From: Tupaia tana
Lineage: Eukaryota; Chordata; Mammalia; Scandentia; Tupaiidae
Direction: 5' to 3'
Assembly (NCBI GenBank): GCA_026018925.1
Contig: JAKSZU010000012.1
Coordinates: 42,385,218 to 42,449,217 of the forward strand
DNA: 64,000 nucleotides
Shown here: positions 52,962 to 62,739 of the stretch, in pieces
How positions within the stretch are numbered: position 1 is the stretch's first letter
How the letters are laid out: the number at the start of each line of letters is the position of its first letter
Made by a program: the position numbers and the translations under genes
Notes under the pieces: model-generated
Told to the model about the DNA's origin: nothing
Databases searched by the model: none
The model's input: only the letters and a program-made list of their open reading frames with translations

Positions 52962-53490
52962 GAATTGCCCCCTACCCTTTTACCCACCAAGGCTGGCATG
53001 TTGAAGCCCTAACCCCCAGCATCTCAGAATGTGACTGTATTTGAAGATAGCGCTTTTAAAGATGTGATTAAGTTAAATGAACTCTAATCCAGTCAGAGTG
53101 GTGCCCTTATAAAAAGAGGAAATTTAAGGACCAGTAGATGGCATAATGGTTAGGTCACCCAACTCCCATGTAGTAGACCACAATTCAAGTCCCAGACCAG
53201 GCAGCTTAAAACTTAAAACATCCACCCTATAGCAAAAAAATTTATCTTAAAAAAAAAAAGAAGAAGAGGGAATTTAGACCCACAGAGATACTAGAGAGGC
53301 ACAGAGAAATGGCCTTGTGAGAACACAGTAAAAAGACAGCTACCTGCAAGCCAAGGAGACAAATCTCAGAGAAGCCAAGCCCTCCTGGATCTTGGACTTC
53401 CAGCCTCCAGAACTGTGAGAAAATTAATTTCTGTTGTTTAAGCTATCTAGACTGGTGTTTTGTTACGGCAGCCTGATCTGACTAATACAC
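52962..53490 (+). mobile_element. MLT1-like LTR split by a SINE
   Basis: GTTGAAGCCCTAACCCCCAG, ATCTCAGAATGTGACTGTAT, GTGCCCTTATAAAAAGAGGA, CCTCCAGAACTGTGAGAAAA and TTACGGCAGCCTGATCTGAC: nearly a whole MLT1-group LTR in order, with a short SINE-A in the middle. Confidence 0.85.
53127..53263 (+). mobile_element. SINE-A, internally deleted short form
   Basis: AAGAGGAAATTTA (53114-53126) and AAGAGGGAATTTA (53264-53276) flank it. GGCAGCTTAAAACTTAAAAC joins straight to ATCCACCCTATAGC, missing the body, palindrome and TC run like the copy at 40197. Confidence 0.9.
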
Positions 53491-53800
53491 TCATGGACCC
53501 AAGACAGCTGACCTTCCACAACCTGGGGTTATCATCTGCCATGGGCCGGGTTCCTTTCCTTTGGACCTTACAAGGCCAGCATTGAGGATCTTTTAGGGAC
53601 ATGAACCTGAGAGCTTTTTGTAAGACACAAAGCATAAGCACCCAGGAGCCATGAGCATCTGTCACCCATGAGCCCCATGTCCCAGGCTGGGGCCTAGGAA
53701 GATCTGTGGTCCGACGCTGTCAAAATATTTGCTGTAGGTTTGAAATGAGCCCCTAAAGTCAGTGTTGGCTCAAGGCAGGGGGAGCATCCACTGAGACAAA
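53491..53800. other. No gene seen
   Basis: No repeat or exon recognised. Confidence 0.4.
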
Positions 53801-53913
53801 AGGCTAATCTGTATGAAAATCCTTAAAAATGCATTGCATCGGCCTCAACAATTCTACCCCTAACTAGCCAGCAGACAAGTGAATTAACATAATGGAAAAA
53901 GATGTTCATCCCA

Positions 53914-54154
53914 AGGAGGCTGGATGGTGACACAACAGTAAAACACAGCACTCTGTGAGGCTGACTCACATGGGAAGGCTCGGGGTTTGCATCCAGAGAC
54001 CTCCCTGAATATTCCACACACACGTGACCATGACTGAGGGGCTGACCGAGGCTGGGGGTGAATTATGACATCTAGACTCCATTGGGGGATGCTGTCTCCC
54101 TCGGTCATGAAAGAAAGAAAGAGAGAAAGAAACTTAAAAACAAACAAAAAGCAG
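53914..54154 (+). mobile_element. SINE-C with exact duplication
   Basis: GATGTTCATCCCA at 53901-53913 and 54155-54167. A complete, typical SINE-C: GGAGGCTGGATGGTGACAC, ACAGCACTCTGTGAGGCTG, CATGGGAAGGCTCGGGGTTT, GAGACCTCCCTGAATATTCC. Confidence 0.92.
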
Positions 54155-54283
54155 GATGTTCATCCCAGTGTTGTTCATGGTAGCAAGAAAAACAAATAGA
54201 GCAAACAGGTTCAGGGAAAATGATGGTTCAGGAAAAATCATCTAATAGAATAATTTTCATCTATTAAAAATCATGCCATGGGA

Positions 54284-54545
54284 TGGGACCAGCAGTTAGC
54301 GTAATGGCTATGCTGCTGGACTCCCACATAGTCGACCGCGGTTCGCATCCCAGATCCGGTGGCTTAAAACTCACGCCGGGCACGTGTGCGTGCGTGCCCA
54401 AGATCCCAAGAGGAGAATGGAGGAGAAGGGATTGCAGCATGGCCATCCCCCCTGGGGGGTGATTTCTTGCTTTCTGTCTCTCTGTTTCTGTCTGGCGAGC
54501 ACACGCACCCTATAGCAAAAACCTCTCAAAAAAAAAAAAAAAAAA
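54284..54545 (+). mobile_element. SINE-A with 16-bp duplication
   Basis: AAATCATGCCATGGGA at 54268-54283 and 54546-54561. Full head and end; CpG-rich. Confidence 0.94.
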
Positions 54546-54892
54546 AAATCATGCCATGGGAGAAAACACATCAGCATGGGGGAATGTTCATAATATATTG
54601 ATAAGAGGAGAGGGAAAAAAACCTGACACCAGAACTATATGAAGAAGGAAAAAAAAGAACAACAAAAACAACAACAAAAAATACTGTTGTAACTCTGCTT
54701 GCATCTACCTGGAAATATGCATAAAGAAAAAACTAGAAGAAAATACATCATAATGCTAACAGTGGACAGGTGATTATGGATTTGGGGGGAGTTTTCTTAA
54801 GCCTTTCTATGTTCTTCAGTTTGTCTGCATTGAACAAGCATTACTTTATTTTTTTTAAATAATAACCATTATTTTTAAGAAATAAAAAATGA

Positions 54893-55165
54893 GGGACCAG
54901 CAGGTGGTGTAATGGCTATGTCTCTGGACTCCCATGTAGTCAACTGAGGTTTGAGTCCCGGACCCAGTGGCTTAAACTCTCGCCTGGTGTGTGTGTGTGC
55001 GTGCCCAAGATCCCAAGAGGAGAATGGAGGAGTAAGAATTGCAGCGTGGCCACCCCCCCCCGGGGGGGTGATTTGCTTTCTGTCTCTCTGTCTCTGTCTC
55101 TTTCTGGCGAGCACATGCTCTATAAGGAGCAAAAGCCTCTCCAAAAAAAAGAAAAAAGAAAGAAA
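54893..55165 (+). mobile_element. SINE-A
   Basis: Starts GGGACCAGCAGGTGGTGTAA right after the L1 A-rich tail. The end is altered to GCTCTATAAGGAGCAAAAGC, and the palindrome has extra C and G. Confidence 0.88.
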
Positions 55166-55289
55166 AAATTAATGACACCTCAGAATGCCTCAGAAAATAA
55201 AAGTCCTTTGGTTAAAAGAATTATTTTTATATGTAATACCATAGAGATGGTTTAGGCAGAAATAAGAAAGACTGATTGCATGACTGAGG

Positions 55290-55420
55290 AAGGTGAGGGA
55301 CAAAAACTCCTCTCACAAACTGCTGGTGGGGCACAGATTGATACATTCTTTTTGGAAAGTAATTCATCTATATATATTGAAACTTTCAAGTCCATACCCC
55401 TCTGAGTGATAGCATCTGCT
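55290..55420 (+). mobile_element. L1 ORF2-end fragment
   Basis: CTCACAAACTGCTGGTGGGG, GATACATTCTTTTTGGAAAG and AAGTCCATACCCCTCTGAGT follow the L1 block just before its ORF2 stop. Cut on the right by an LTR. Confidence 0.6.
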
Positions 55421-55429
55421 ATGGTTTGA

Positions 55430-55805
55430 ATATATCCCCCCAAAATTTATGTGTTGTGACTGACTGAGAGGGTGAAAACTTAATCCGACTACGGGGCTGA
55501 AAAGTGAAGCCTTCAGGTGAAGACTGGGAATAAGGTCCTCAGAGTGGGGCTGCCGTGACTGACTCCTGGTGCGTTTTTAATGAGAGGGAATGAGACCAGA
55601 ACAGAGACGCACAAACACGAACACCCTCCTCCTGCTCCCGCTTTGTGCTGCTCGGTCTTGCCCTGTGATCCACCATCAAGAAGACTCTCCCTAGATGCAA
55701 CCCTTGGACCCTGAATCCCCAAATCATAAACTCAATAAACCTCTATTCTCTTCACTGACCAGACCCAGGTATGTTCTGTTATTAGCATCGGAATTGACTG
55801 GAACA
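55430..55805 (+). mobile_element. MST/THE1-like MaLR LTR
   Basis: TGCTATGGTTTGAATATATC start, GTGAAAACTTAATCCGACTA, CAAATCATAAACTCAATAAA and TTCTGTTATTAGCATCGGAA end. It looks like a whole solo LTR lying against an L1 fragment. Confidence 0.8.
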
Positions 55806-56105
55806 GCCTCTTTGGGAATCTGCACCATGGAAACAAAGGCAGTAGCAAACAAGGCTATGTGGCAGCGGGGTAGACACCGGGACTGCCTGGGTGAGAGTGG
55901 AAGGCGGTCCTAGAGGGCAAAGGGCAGAATCCACGCCACAGACTTCTGAGCAACGACTGAAGAGCACGTGAGTTACACAGAGGGCCGGGGGCGTTCTGTG
56001 ACGTGTGAAGAAACAAGATGCAGAGAAGTGTGCATGATTGGATTCCACTGTCAAAAAGACAAGCATTGATTTTGTCGGAGGATCCTCGACTGAATATTCT
56101 TTAGG
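55806..56105. other. No gene seen
   Basis: No repeat or exon recognised. Confidence 0.4.
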
Positions 56106-56107
56106 CA

Positions 56108-56385
56108 GTTCTGTTTTTGTTTTGTTTTGTTTTTGAGAGGTTTTTGCTATAGGGCACGTGAGCTCGCCAAACAGACAGAGAGAGACAGAGAGACAGAAAG
56201 CGAGAAATCACCCCCCAGGGGGAATGACCGTGCTGCAATCCCTTCTCCTCTGTTCTCCTCTCAGGATCTTGGGCACGCACGCACACGTGCCCGGCGTGAG
56301 TTTAAGCCACCAGGTCTGGGACCTGAACCGTAGTCGACTACATGGGAGTCCAGCGACATAGCCATTACGCTAACTGCTGGTCCCT
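56108..56385 (-). mobile_element. SINE-A, antisense, well preserved
   Basis: GTTTT-repeat tail, GAGAGGTTTTTGCTATAGGG, full body and the TTACGCTAACTGCTGGTCCC head. I could not find a convincing target duplication. Confidence 0.92.
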
Positions 56386-56445
56386 CGACCGATTACTCAG
56401 GGATTTGGTGCATGATGAAATGAGCCTAGGGAAGAGGTGTTACCA

Positions 56446-56905
56446 GGGCCCAGATGGAGGCACAAAGATGGTGCAACGGGACCCACTTAGGCCCTGGGCC
56501 AGCAAGCGGAATGGAGGTTAAGGCACTGGATCCCACATGGCCAGCTGTGTAGTTTGAGTCCTACACCCGGTGACTTGAAAATCACACAGGCATGTGTGTG
56601 TGCCCAAAATCCCAAGACGAGACTGGAGGAGAAGGGATTATGGCTTGACCACACCGTCTAGGGGGTGATTTCTCACTTTCTCTCTCTCTCTCTAGTGAGT
56701 GTTTGCACCCTGTAGCAAAAAACAAAAATGAAAGAAAAAAAAATGCCCTGGGTTTGCATTCTGGGACCTCTCTGGGCACACACATGCTCCTGGGACTGGG
56801 TATATTACAGCACGGGGCCCTGCTTGGGATGCCTGATTCTTTCTCATTCTCATCTCTCTCTCTTTCATGGAAGAAATAAATAAACACAAACTTTAAAGAA
56901 AAAAA
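56446..56905 (+). mobile_element. SINE-C split by a SINE-A2
   Basis: The head lies at 56446-56498 (CCCAGATGGAGGCACAAAG) and the body resumes at 56744 with CCTGGGTTTGCATTCTGGGA, CCTCTCTGGGCACACACATG and an AATAAATAAACAC end. Confidence 0.75.
56499..56743 (+). mobile_element. SINE-A2 inside SINE-C
   Basis: GCCCTGGG at 56491-56498 and 56745-56752. CACTGGATCCCACATGGCC in the head and CACCCTGTAGCAAAAAAC at the end. Confidence 0.85.
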
Positions 56906-57172
56906 GAAAAGAAAAAGAGAAGGTATTGAATCAGGGTGAGTGGGATGTAGGGGGAAAAAGCTTTTAAAAATGAAATGGAGATCAATGATTTAAAAGCATG
57001 TTCATCATGATTCATGCATGCAAGATAACGTGTAATGTGTTGGAGTGAACAGCTGCGTCGAGAAATGCATGAAAGGTTGTGCTCTGAACACCAGCAGTGT
57101 AATGCCAAGGTGCTAGGGTTTCACATGATTTTCATTTTCTTCTTATTACTTTTTTGTAATGTTTGTTACTTT

Positions 57173-57173
57173 C

Positions 57174-57206
<33 letters not shown>

Positions 57207-57457
57207 AGAGATTTTTGCTATAGGGCACGTGCGCTCGCCAGACAGACAGAGAGAGACATAGAGACAGAAAGCAAGAAATCACCCCTCAGGGGGGATGGCT
57301 ACGCCGCAATCCCTTCTCCTCCATTCTCCTCTTGGGATCTTGGGCACGCACGCACACGCGCCCAGCGTGAGTTTTAAGCCACCGGGTCCGGGACGCGAAC
57401 CGCGGTCGACTACATGGGAGTCCAGCGACATAGCCATTACGCTAACTGCTGGTTCCC
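57173..57457 (-). mobile_element. SINE-A, antisense, with 16-bp duplication
   Basis: TAATGTTTGTTACTTT at 57157-57172 and 57458-57473. About 27 T at the tail, CpG-rich head; one of the freshest copies. Confidence 0.95.
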
Positions 57458-57495
57458 TAATGTTTGTTACTTTTACAAAAAGCATGTATCTTTTT

Positions 57496-57745
57496 TTTTT
57501 TTTTTTTTTTTTGAGAGGTTTTACTATAGGGTGCCTGCGCTCACCAAAAAGAGAGATAGGAAGCGAGAAATCAACCCCTCCCCCGCCCCGGGGGGATGGC
57601 CATGCCACAATCCCTTCTCCTCCCTTCTCCTCTTGGGATCTTGGGCATGCATGCACACATGCCCCGTGAGTTTAAGCCACTGGGTCTGGGACTCAAACCG
57701 CGGTGGGCTACATGGGAGTTCAGCATCACGCTAACTGCTGGTCCC
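57496..57745 (-). mobile_element. SINE-A, antisense
   Basis: AGCATGTATCTTTTT at 57481-57495 and 57746-57760. It lies only 38 bp from the previous antisense copy; the head is shortened (GGGAGTTCAGCATCACGC). Confidence 0.92.
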
Positions 57746-57779
57746 AGCATGTATCTTTTTAAAAATCATAGACATGCAG

Positions 57780-57872
57780 ACTCAGCAGGTGGCATGGTGG
57801 TGGGCACTGGACTCCGACATGGCCAACTGTGGTTCGAGTTCTGAACCTGGTGGCTTGCTTTCTCACTTTCGC

Positions 57873-57909
<37 letters not shown>

Positions 57910-57968
57910 GTGAGTACACATGTCCTAAAGAACACTTAAATAATAATAATGGTGATAATAAATAAATT
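57780..57968 (+). mobile_element. SINE-B
   Basis: AAAAATCATAGA at 57761-57772 and 57969-57980. Short junction GGTGGCTTGCTTTCTCAC, then an A-type GTGAGTACACATGTCCTA end. Confidence 0.9.
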
Positions 57969-58003
57969 AAAAATCATAGAACTGCAATAAAGATTATTTT
58001 GAG

Positions 58004-58262
58004 GGACCAGCAGTTGGCATAATGGCTATGTCGCTGGACTCCCATGTAGTCGACTACGGTTCGAGTCCTGGACCCAGTGGCTTAAACTCACACCAGGCAC
58101 GTGTGCATGCGTGCCTAAGATCCTGAGAGGAGAATGGAGAAGGGATTGCAGCGTGGCCAACCCCTCTGGGGGGTGATTTCTCACTTTCTGTCTCTCTGTC
58201 TTTCTCTGTCCTTCTGGTGAGCGCACGTACTCTATAGCCAAAACCTCTCCAAAAAAGAAAAC
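58004..58262 (+). mobile_element. SINE-A with exact duplication
   Basis: ATTATTTTGAG at 57993-58003 and 58263-58273. Body shortened by one GGAGAAT unit; otherwise complete. Confidence 0.93.
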
Positions 58263-58327
58263 ATTATTTTGAGAGGAGAAAAGCAAAAACAACCTCTTTA
58301 TTCCCACCTCTCTCTTCCAACAAATCG

Positions 58328-58547
58328 TTTTGGGATTTTGTTTTAGTTTAAGACAAGGTCTCACCTAGTTGTGGTCCACCTGTCTCAGTCTTCCCAGAAG
58401 TAGTACCTACAGTCGGGTGCCACCTCGCCTGCCCAGCTCTTTTAGACAGGGTTTTGCTATGTCAGCCAGGCCGGCTTCAAGCTGGAGATCCTCCTGCCTT
58501 AGCTTCCCAGGTAGCTGGGACTGCCAGCTTGCACCGCTGTGCCCGGC
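58328..58547 (-). mobile_element. Dimeric 7SL-derived (Alu-like) SINE, antisense
   Basis: On the plus strand: T-rich tail, AAGACAAGGTCTCACC with TCCACCTGTCTCAGTCTTCC and TACAGTCGGGTGCCACC (right arm), a short T-rich linker, then AGACAGGGTTTTGCTATGTC, GGAGATCCTCCTGCCTTAGC, TTCCCAGGTAGCTGGGACTG and GTGCCCGGC (left arm). Both arms descend from 7SL RNA. The right arm is internally shortened. It is the only 7SL SINE found here. Confidence 0.85.
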
Positions 58548-58581
58548 TTTCAGAGGGCTCCTCTGGCCTCAGCCTGTGGAG

Positions 58582-58664
58582 CAGTGGTGTCTTACCAGGG
58601 TCTTCCCAGCGCACAGGAGCCTGGGCCCCAACAAATCTTACTCGAACTAAGTTTGAGAATCATG
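58582..58664. mobile_element. Short hAT (MER20/Charlie-like) element
   Basis: CAGTGGTGTCTTACCAGGG at the left and GTTTGAGAATCATG at the right are hAT-type ends. CTGTGGAG (58574-58581) and CTGTGGGG (58665-58672) form an 8-bp target duplication with one change. Internally deleted relative to MER20. Confidence 0.65.
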
Positions 58665-58672
58665 CTGTGGGG

Positions 58673-58989
58673 CATTTCAGGATCAAAGGATTCAATCTCT
58701 CTCCATTTCCTCCCGATCCTACTAGTTCAGGGAAAATAGGATTTATCCTCCAATTCTACTGTGCTTTAATGGATTTACTAAACAAAGCCTTTACATTTTC
58801 TCAAAAGTGAATGTCATTTTCCTACTGCCTACTTGAATTTGTGATCTGGGGAATTTTCTTAATGTGAATAAGGAGAGAATTGATAAAACTGCACTCCCCA
58901 GACTGAATGAGACCCAGTACCTTCAGTTACATCTGCCTGGAGTTGGAGCAGTCAGGTTCTAAGATCTGACATTTTGAACAGGATAAAAA
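58673..58989. other. No gene seen
   Basis: No repeat or exon recognised. Confidence 0.4.
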
Positions 58990-59207
58990 AGGAACCAGCA
59001 GCTGGCGTAATGACTGTGTCACTGGACTCCATGTAGTTGACCGTGGTTCGAGTCCCGGACCCGGTGGCTTAAACTCATGCCAGGCGCATGTGCATGCATG
59101 CCCAAGATCCCGAGAGGAGAAGGGATTGCGGTATGGCCATCTCCCTGTCTCTCTCTGTCTTTATGGCGAGCGCACATGCCCTGTAGCAAAAATCTCTCCA
59201 AAAAGAA
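58990..59207 (+). mobile_element. SINE-A, body and palindrome shortened
   Basis: Good head with box B GGTTCGAGTCCC. The body jumps from GGCCATCTCCC to the TC run, so the palindrome is absent. The end is CCCTGTAGCAAAAATCTC. Confidence 0.88.
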
Positions 59208-59779
59208 AAAGAAAAAGGAGGCAGGGGCCTGTCCCCAGCCTTTTGCTCTTGGCCATCAGTCCTTAGCTGAGCCCCGTCCACAGCTGCACCAAGCTAGGGA
59301 GCACAAAGGGACCCAGGCATGGCTGCAGGCGTGCATCTGTGCAGGGATCACCCCACCCACTGCCGGTCCACACCCAGCCACCGCCTTGCTGTGCACTTGA
59401 CTCGTTCGTCTCTGAAAGGAAAAGCCCAAACATCTGCCCAGCCTGGTAGTGCAATTCACGGTGAACACGACTGCAGTGCAGGAAGCCACATGACTGACCC
59501 ACTTCAATACCCATCCCAGAGGACTTGAGACCCGCCAGATGCTTGCTCCAGGGCCCAAGATCCTGATGGCCCAGAGGGCTGGGGAGGAGCACAAGCCCCT
59601 GCCAGGCAGCTTCTCTCTTTCTCTCTCTTTCCTCTGTGTGAGCACACTCTGTACCATAAATCAATTTTTAAAAAGAAATCCAAATACAGGATGGGGGGGG
59701 GGGGTGGTGAGGAAGGAGACTTCAGGGTGAGCAGTGGCCTCAGGGAAGGACCTCCTGAGCATTGTAGTTGTGACAGATG
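59208..59779. other. No gene seen; possible worn SINE-C at 59480-59690
   Basis: A TC run followed by GTGTGAGCACACTCTGTACC and an ATAAATC end resembles a SINE 3' end, but no head is recognisable. Confidence 0.3.
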
Positions 59780-60137
59780 TTGTGTTTGTTTCCTGGGGCT
59801 GGAAACCCTTACAGACTAAGTGGTTTGAAATCACAGAAATTTACCATCTCACTGTGCTGAAGGCCGAAGTTTGAAACCAAGAAGCTGGCAGGGTGGGCCC
59901 CTGAGGGCCGTGAGAGCTGTGAGGGCCGCTCCACACTGTGCCCCTCTCCCAGCCTGGAGGGTACTGGAGTCTGACACTTCTTGGCTTGTAGCTGCACCAA
60001 CCCCAACTCTGCCCTCCGCTTCACATGCCACCCTCCTTCACATCTCCATGCCTGCACGCCCCCTTTGTATAAGGACACAGTCCTACTGCATTAGGGGCCA
60101 CCTTCACGGCCTCACCTTAACTTGACGACATCTGCAA
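59780..60137 (-). mobile_element. MLT1-like LTR, antisense
   Basis: Plus strand shows CCTTACAGACTAAGTGGTTT, ATCACAGAAATTTACCATCT, TTCTTGGCTTGTAGCTGCAC, GTATAAGGACACAGTCCTAC and TAGGGGCCACCTTCACGGCC: antisense MLT1 in full order. A solo fossil LTR. Confidence 0.85.
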
Positions 60138-60139
60138 GG

Positions 60140-60620
60140 CCCCGCGCCCGTCGCCCCCCTTCCCCACGACTTTACGCACCGCGGTTTTAATTACCCTTGG
60201 TCAACTGCAGTCTAAACATACCCAGTGAAAATTCTGGAAAAAGCAATTCATACGTTTTGACTCACACCCTGTTCTGAGTGAATGGAAGAAATCTCACACT
60301 GTCCTACTCGGTCCCTGCTTCATCATAAGAGAGTGCGAGAGAGAGAGGGAGAGGGAGGGAGAGGGAGGGAGAGCACCATCACTGACGTGGCAGGAGATGT
60401 TATCGCTCTTGCCGTGCTTCTAGTTTATTATCAGATCTTTTTTTCCCTTTTAAAAAAATTGTTAATTTAATGTATTTATTATTATCATAATCTTTTATAT
60501 TACATTTTGCTCATCTCTTACTGGGCCTAGCTTAGAAATCGTAGGACACAGTACCTACAGTGCAGTGCAACTGCGAATTTTTGGGAGGGATCCCAGCAGA
60601 TAAGGAGGAGCTACTATATT
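60140..60620 (+). mobile_element. Tigger-type (pogo) MITE
   Basis: GCGGTTTTAATTACCCTTGG, TCAACTGCAGTCTAAACATA, GCAATTCATACGTTTTGACT, CTCATCTCTTACTGGGCCTA and the end GGGATCCCAGCAGATAAGGA follow Tigger-family non-autonomous elements, ending in the GGATAAGG(G)GG-type inverted end. A GAGGGA repeat (60310-60372) has grown inside. No transposase remains. Confidence 0.72.
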
Positions 60621-61479
60621 TCCAAACAAGGTCACACACGCAGATACTAAAGGTGAGGGCTTCCACGTGCCTTTTTGGGAGGGACATGGTTCACTCATAG
60701 CAGACGCTTGCCCTGGCTGCAGACGAAAGCCCAGCTAGAGACACGAAGGCAGGGCAAAGGCGCACGCGTGCCTGAGAGGGCCGGCCAGAGAGCAGGAGCG
60801 CAGTGCGGCTCCCGCTCCTTGCTGGGTCAGACAGCCCTGATCACCCTGAGCCCACGTCACTCCAAGTTGCCTGAAGCCCGCCCATTTGTAGGAAGACTCA
60901 CTCCCACCCCCGCCATGCTAGGGCCAGTTCAATGGTGATGGTGACCTCCCCGCTCAGATGTAAGTGTCGTGATGAAGCCAGGCTGCAGGGACTGACGGCA
61001 TAAATCAGGTCCTCAGGAGGGAGACTACATCCTCCCCTGAGCGTGCCTGTTCCCTGCAGATGCAAAGGGTGTGCTGCATTGACATGGCATTCATTGCATG
61101 AGCACCTACTGTGTGCTCAGAACCATGCTGACGAAGTCGATGGTGCGAGCCTGCCGAGGAAATAGCCTATTTGCAGTACTCGCCCAGGGATTGTATGCAC
61201 ACGCCTGCAGGAGGAGTGTGGAAAGGCGTGGGCACCCTGCCCAGCAGCTGAGAAAAATGAACCCCGAGTCTACCTTGTGAGCTGATATGGTGTTACACCC
61301 CCAGCCTGGGAGGCCCTGGGGGACAGTGGAGAAGGGAAATCCTCCCGCTAGATGGAACCCCGACGGGAACACCTGGGTGTCAACTGTGCCTTGAAGGAAG
61401 GACAGTCAGAAGGGAGGGCCACGCTAACCCAGAAGACCAGCTGACTTTGAATCAGGGCTCCCACTGCACCCTGCTCGGC
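60621..61479. other. No gene seen
   Basis: GC-moderate DNA, no exon recognised. CATGAGCACCTACTGTGTGC near 61100 recalls a mammal-wide repeat motif but is too short to assign. Confidence 0.4.
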
Positions 61480-62200
61480 TTCAGCGATTGGCTGAAATGG
61501 CTCCCAGAACTCAGAAACCCCGTTTACTGGGTTTCTCGGTTTATTATGAGGGATACGACTCAGGAACAGCCAAATGGAAGAGACGCACAGGACAAGCGCT
61601 GAGGAAGGGCCGAGCACCCACACCTCTCTGGGGGCACCATCCTCCCAGCATTCCCACGTGCTCACCAACCCGGAAGCTCCCCAGACCTCATCATTTAGGG
61701 ACTTTCATGGACATTTTGTTATAAAGTCACTTTTTAAAAAAACATTTGCTGAAGGTTGTTGTGCTTACTGGAGATGGAGATGAAAAAGTGAGAAATCACC
61801 CCCATCACGGGAGATGTCCACACTGCAATCCCTTTCCCTCCATTCTCCTCTCGGGATTTAGCACACACACACCTGGTGTGATTTTCAAGCTGCCAGATCT
61901 GGGACTCAGACCTCAGAGCTGGTCGTGCAGAATCCAGCGCCTTAACCTCCATGCCACCTGCTGGCCCATCATGATCAGTTATTAACTCGCGCGCTCTGCC
62001 TCTTGGAAGTTGGAGGTTGGAAAGACAGGTTTTTTTGTTTTGTTTTTCTTTTTTAACCAGCCAATCCCCTAAAGCTACTTAAGGACCTGCTGACAGTCAC
62101 TTTATTAGAAAAAGACACTTCTGTCACTCTTGTCACTCAGAAACGTCCAAGAGATTTAGGATCTCTGTGCCGGGAACTGGGGACAAAGACCTAATAGATA
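61480..62200. mobile_element. Old interspersed repeat, family undetermined, copy 2 of 2
   Basis: Same motif order as 4781-5640: CCCAGAACTCAG, GGTTTATTATGAGGGATACG, CCAACCCGGAAGCTCCCCAG, GATCTCTGTGCCGGGAACTG, GGGGACAAAGACCTAATAGA. An antisense SINE-A splits it. Confidence 0.5.
61733..61968 (-). mobile_element. SINE-A2/A, antisense
   Basis: CATTTGCTGAAGGTTGTTGT at the tail side, CACACTGCAATCCCTTTCCC in the body, CAGAATCCAGCGCCTTAACC and CACCTGCTGGCCC at the head. Box B is decayed. Confidence 0.78.
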
Positions 62201-62739
62201 TTTTGCCACCATCAGGGACTACGCAGGAACAAGATTGCTTACTGGAGGCCTGCAGATTGAGAATGCGGTGGGGTTCTTAGAAAGGACACCGAACGGGAGG
62301 CCCCTGGTGACCTGTGTAAATGATCACCAGAGGGCAGTCGCCACAGAGCGGCTCCAGCCATCGGGTGGAAAAGCAGACCGACATTTGCAGCCAAGCAAAT
62401 TGTTTCTCGCATGGGCACTTTTTACAGTGCGCTTCGGGGGTCACTGAGCAGAAGATTTATCTGAGTAAGGGTAGTTACTGATTCTCCCCAGCAACACCAA
62501 CCAAGCCAGCTGGGTTAATCTATAATAGTGTCTCAAATCACTGGTAAAGGATTCATTACTCAGTGACAATGTTAATGCAATTAGCTACCCATTTGGAAGG
62601 AAACCAAATTACATGTCCACCTCCCGTCATACCCCAAAACTTCTCATAAATTCAATATTTACACATTTACTTAGTCATCTCTACGTGGGGTTTTCAAAAA
62701 GTCCATGGCACCTTGTGCCTCTGCCCGCCCTGATGGTCT
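62201..62739. other. No gene seen; possible MITE end at 62685-62709
   Basis: TACGTGGGGTTTTCAAAAAG resembles one end of the TA-flanked MITE at 45158. Otherwise nothing recognised. Confidence 0.35.

Larger units (their letters stand above)
53801..54892 (+). mobile_element. L1 3' end split by two SINEs
   Basis: GATGTTCATCCCAGTGTTGT, TCATCTATTAAAAATCATGC, TGCTAACAGTGGACAGGTGA and TTTCTATGTTCTTCAGTTTG match the ORF2 tail and 3' untranslated region of old L1 subfamilies. A SINE-A follows its A-rich end. Confidence 0.7.

Noticed and set aside
16304-58262. CRISPR-like or clustered regulatory repeat array
   Set aside because: Repeated 20-30 bp blocks at irregular distances are shared SINE segments on both strands of a mammalian genome, each with its own target duplication.
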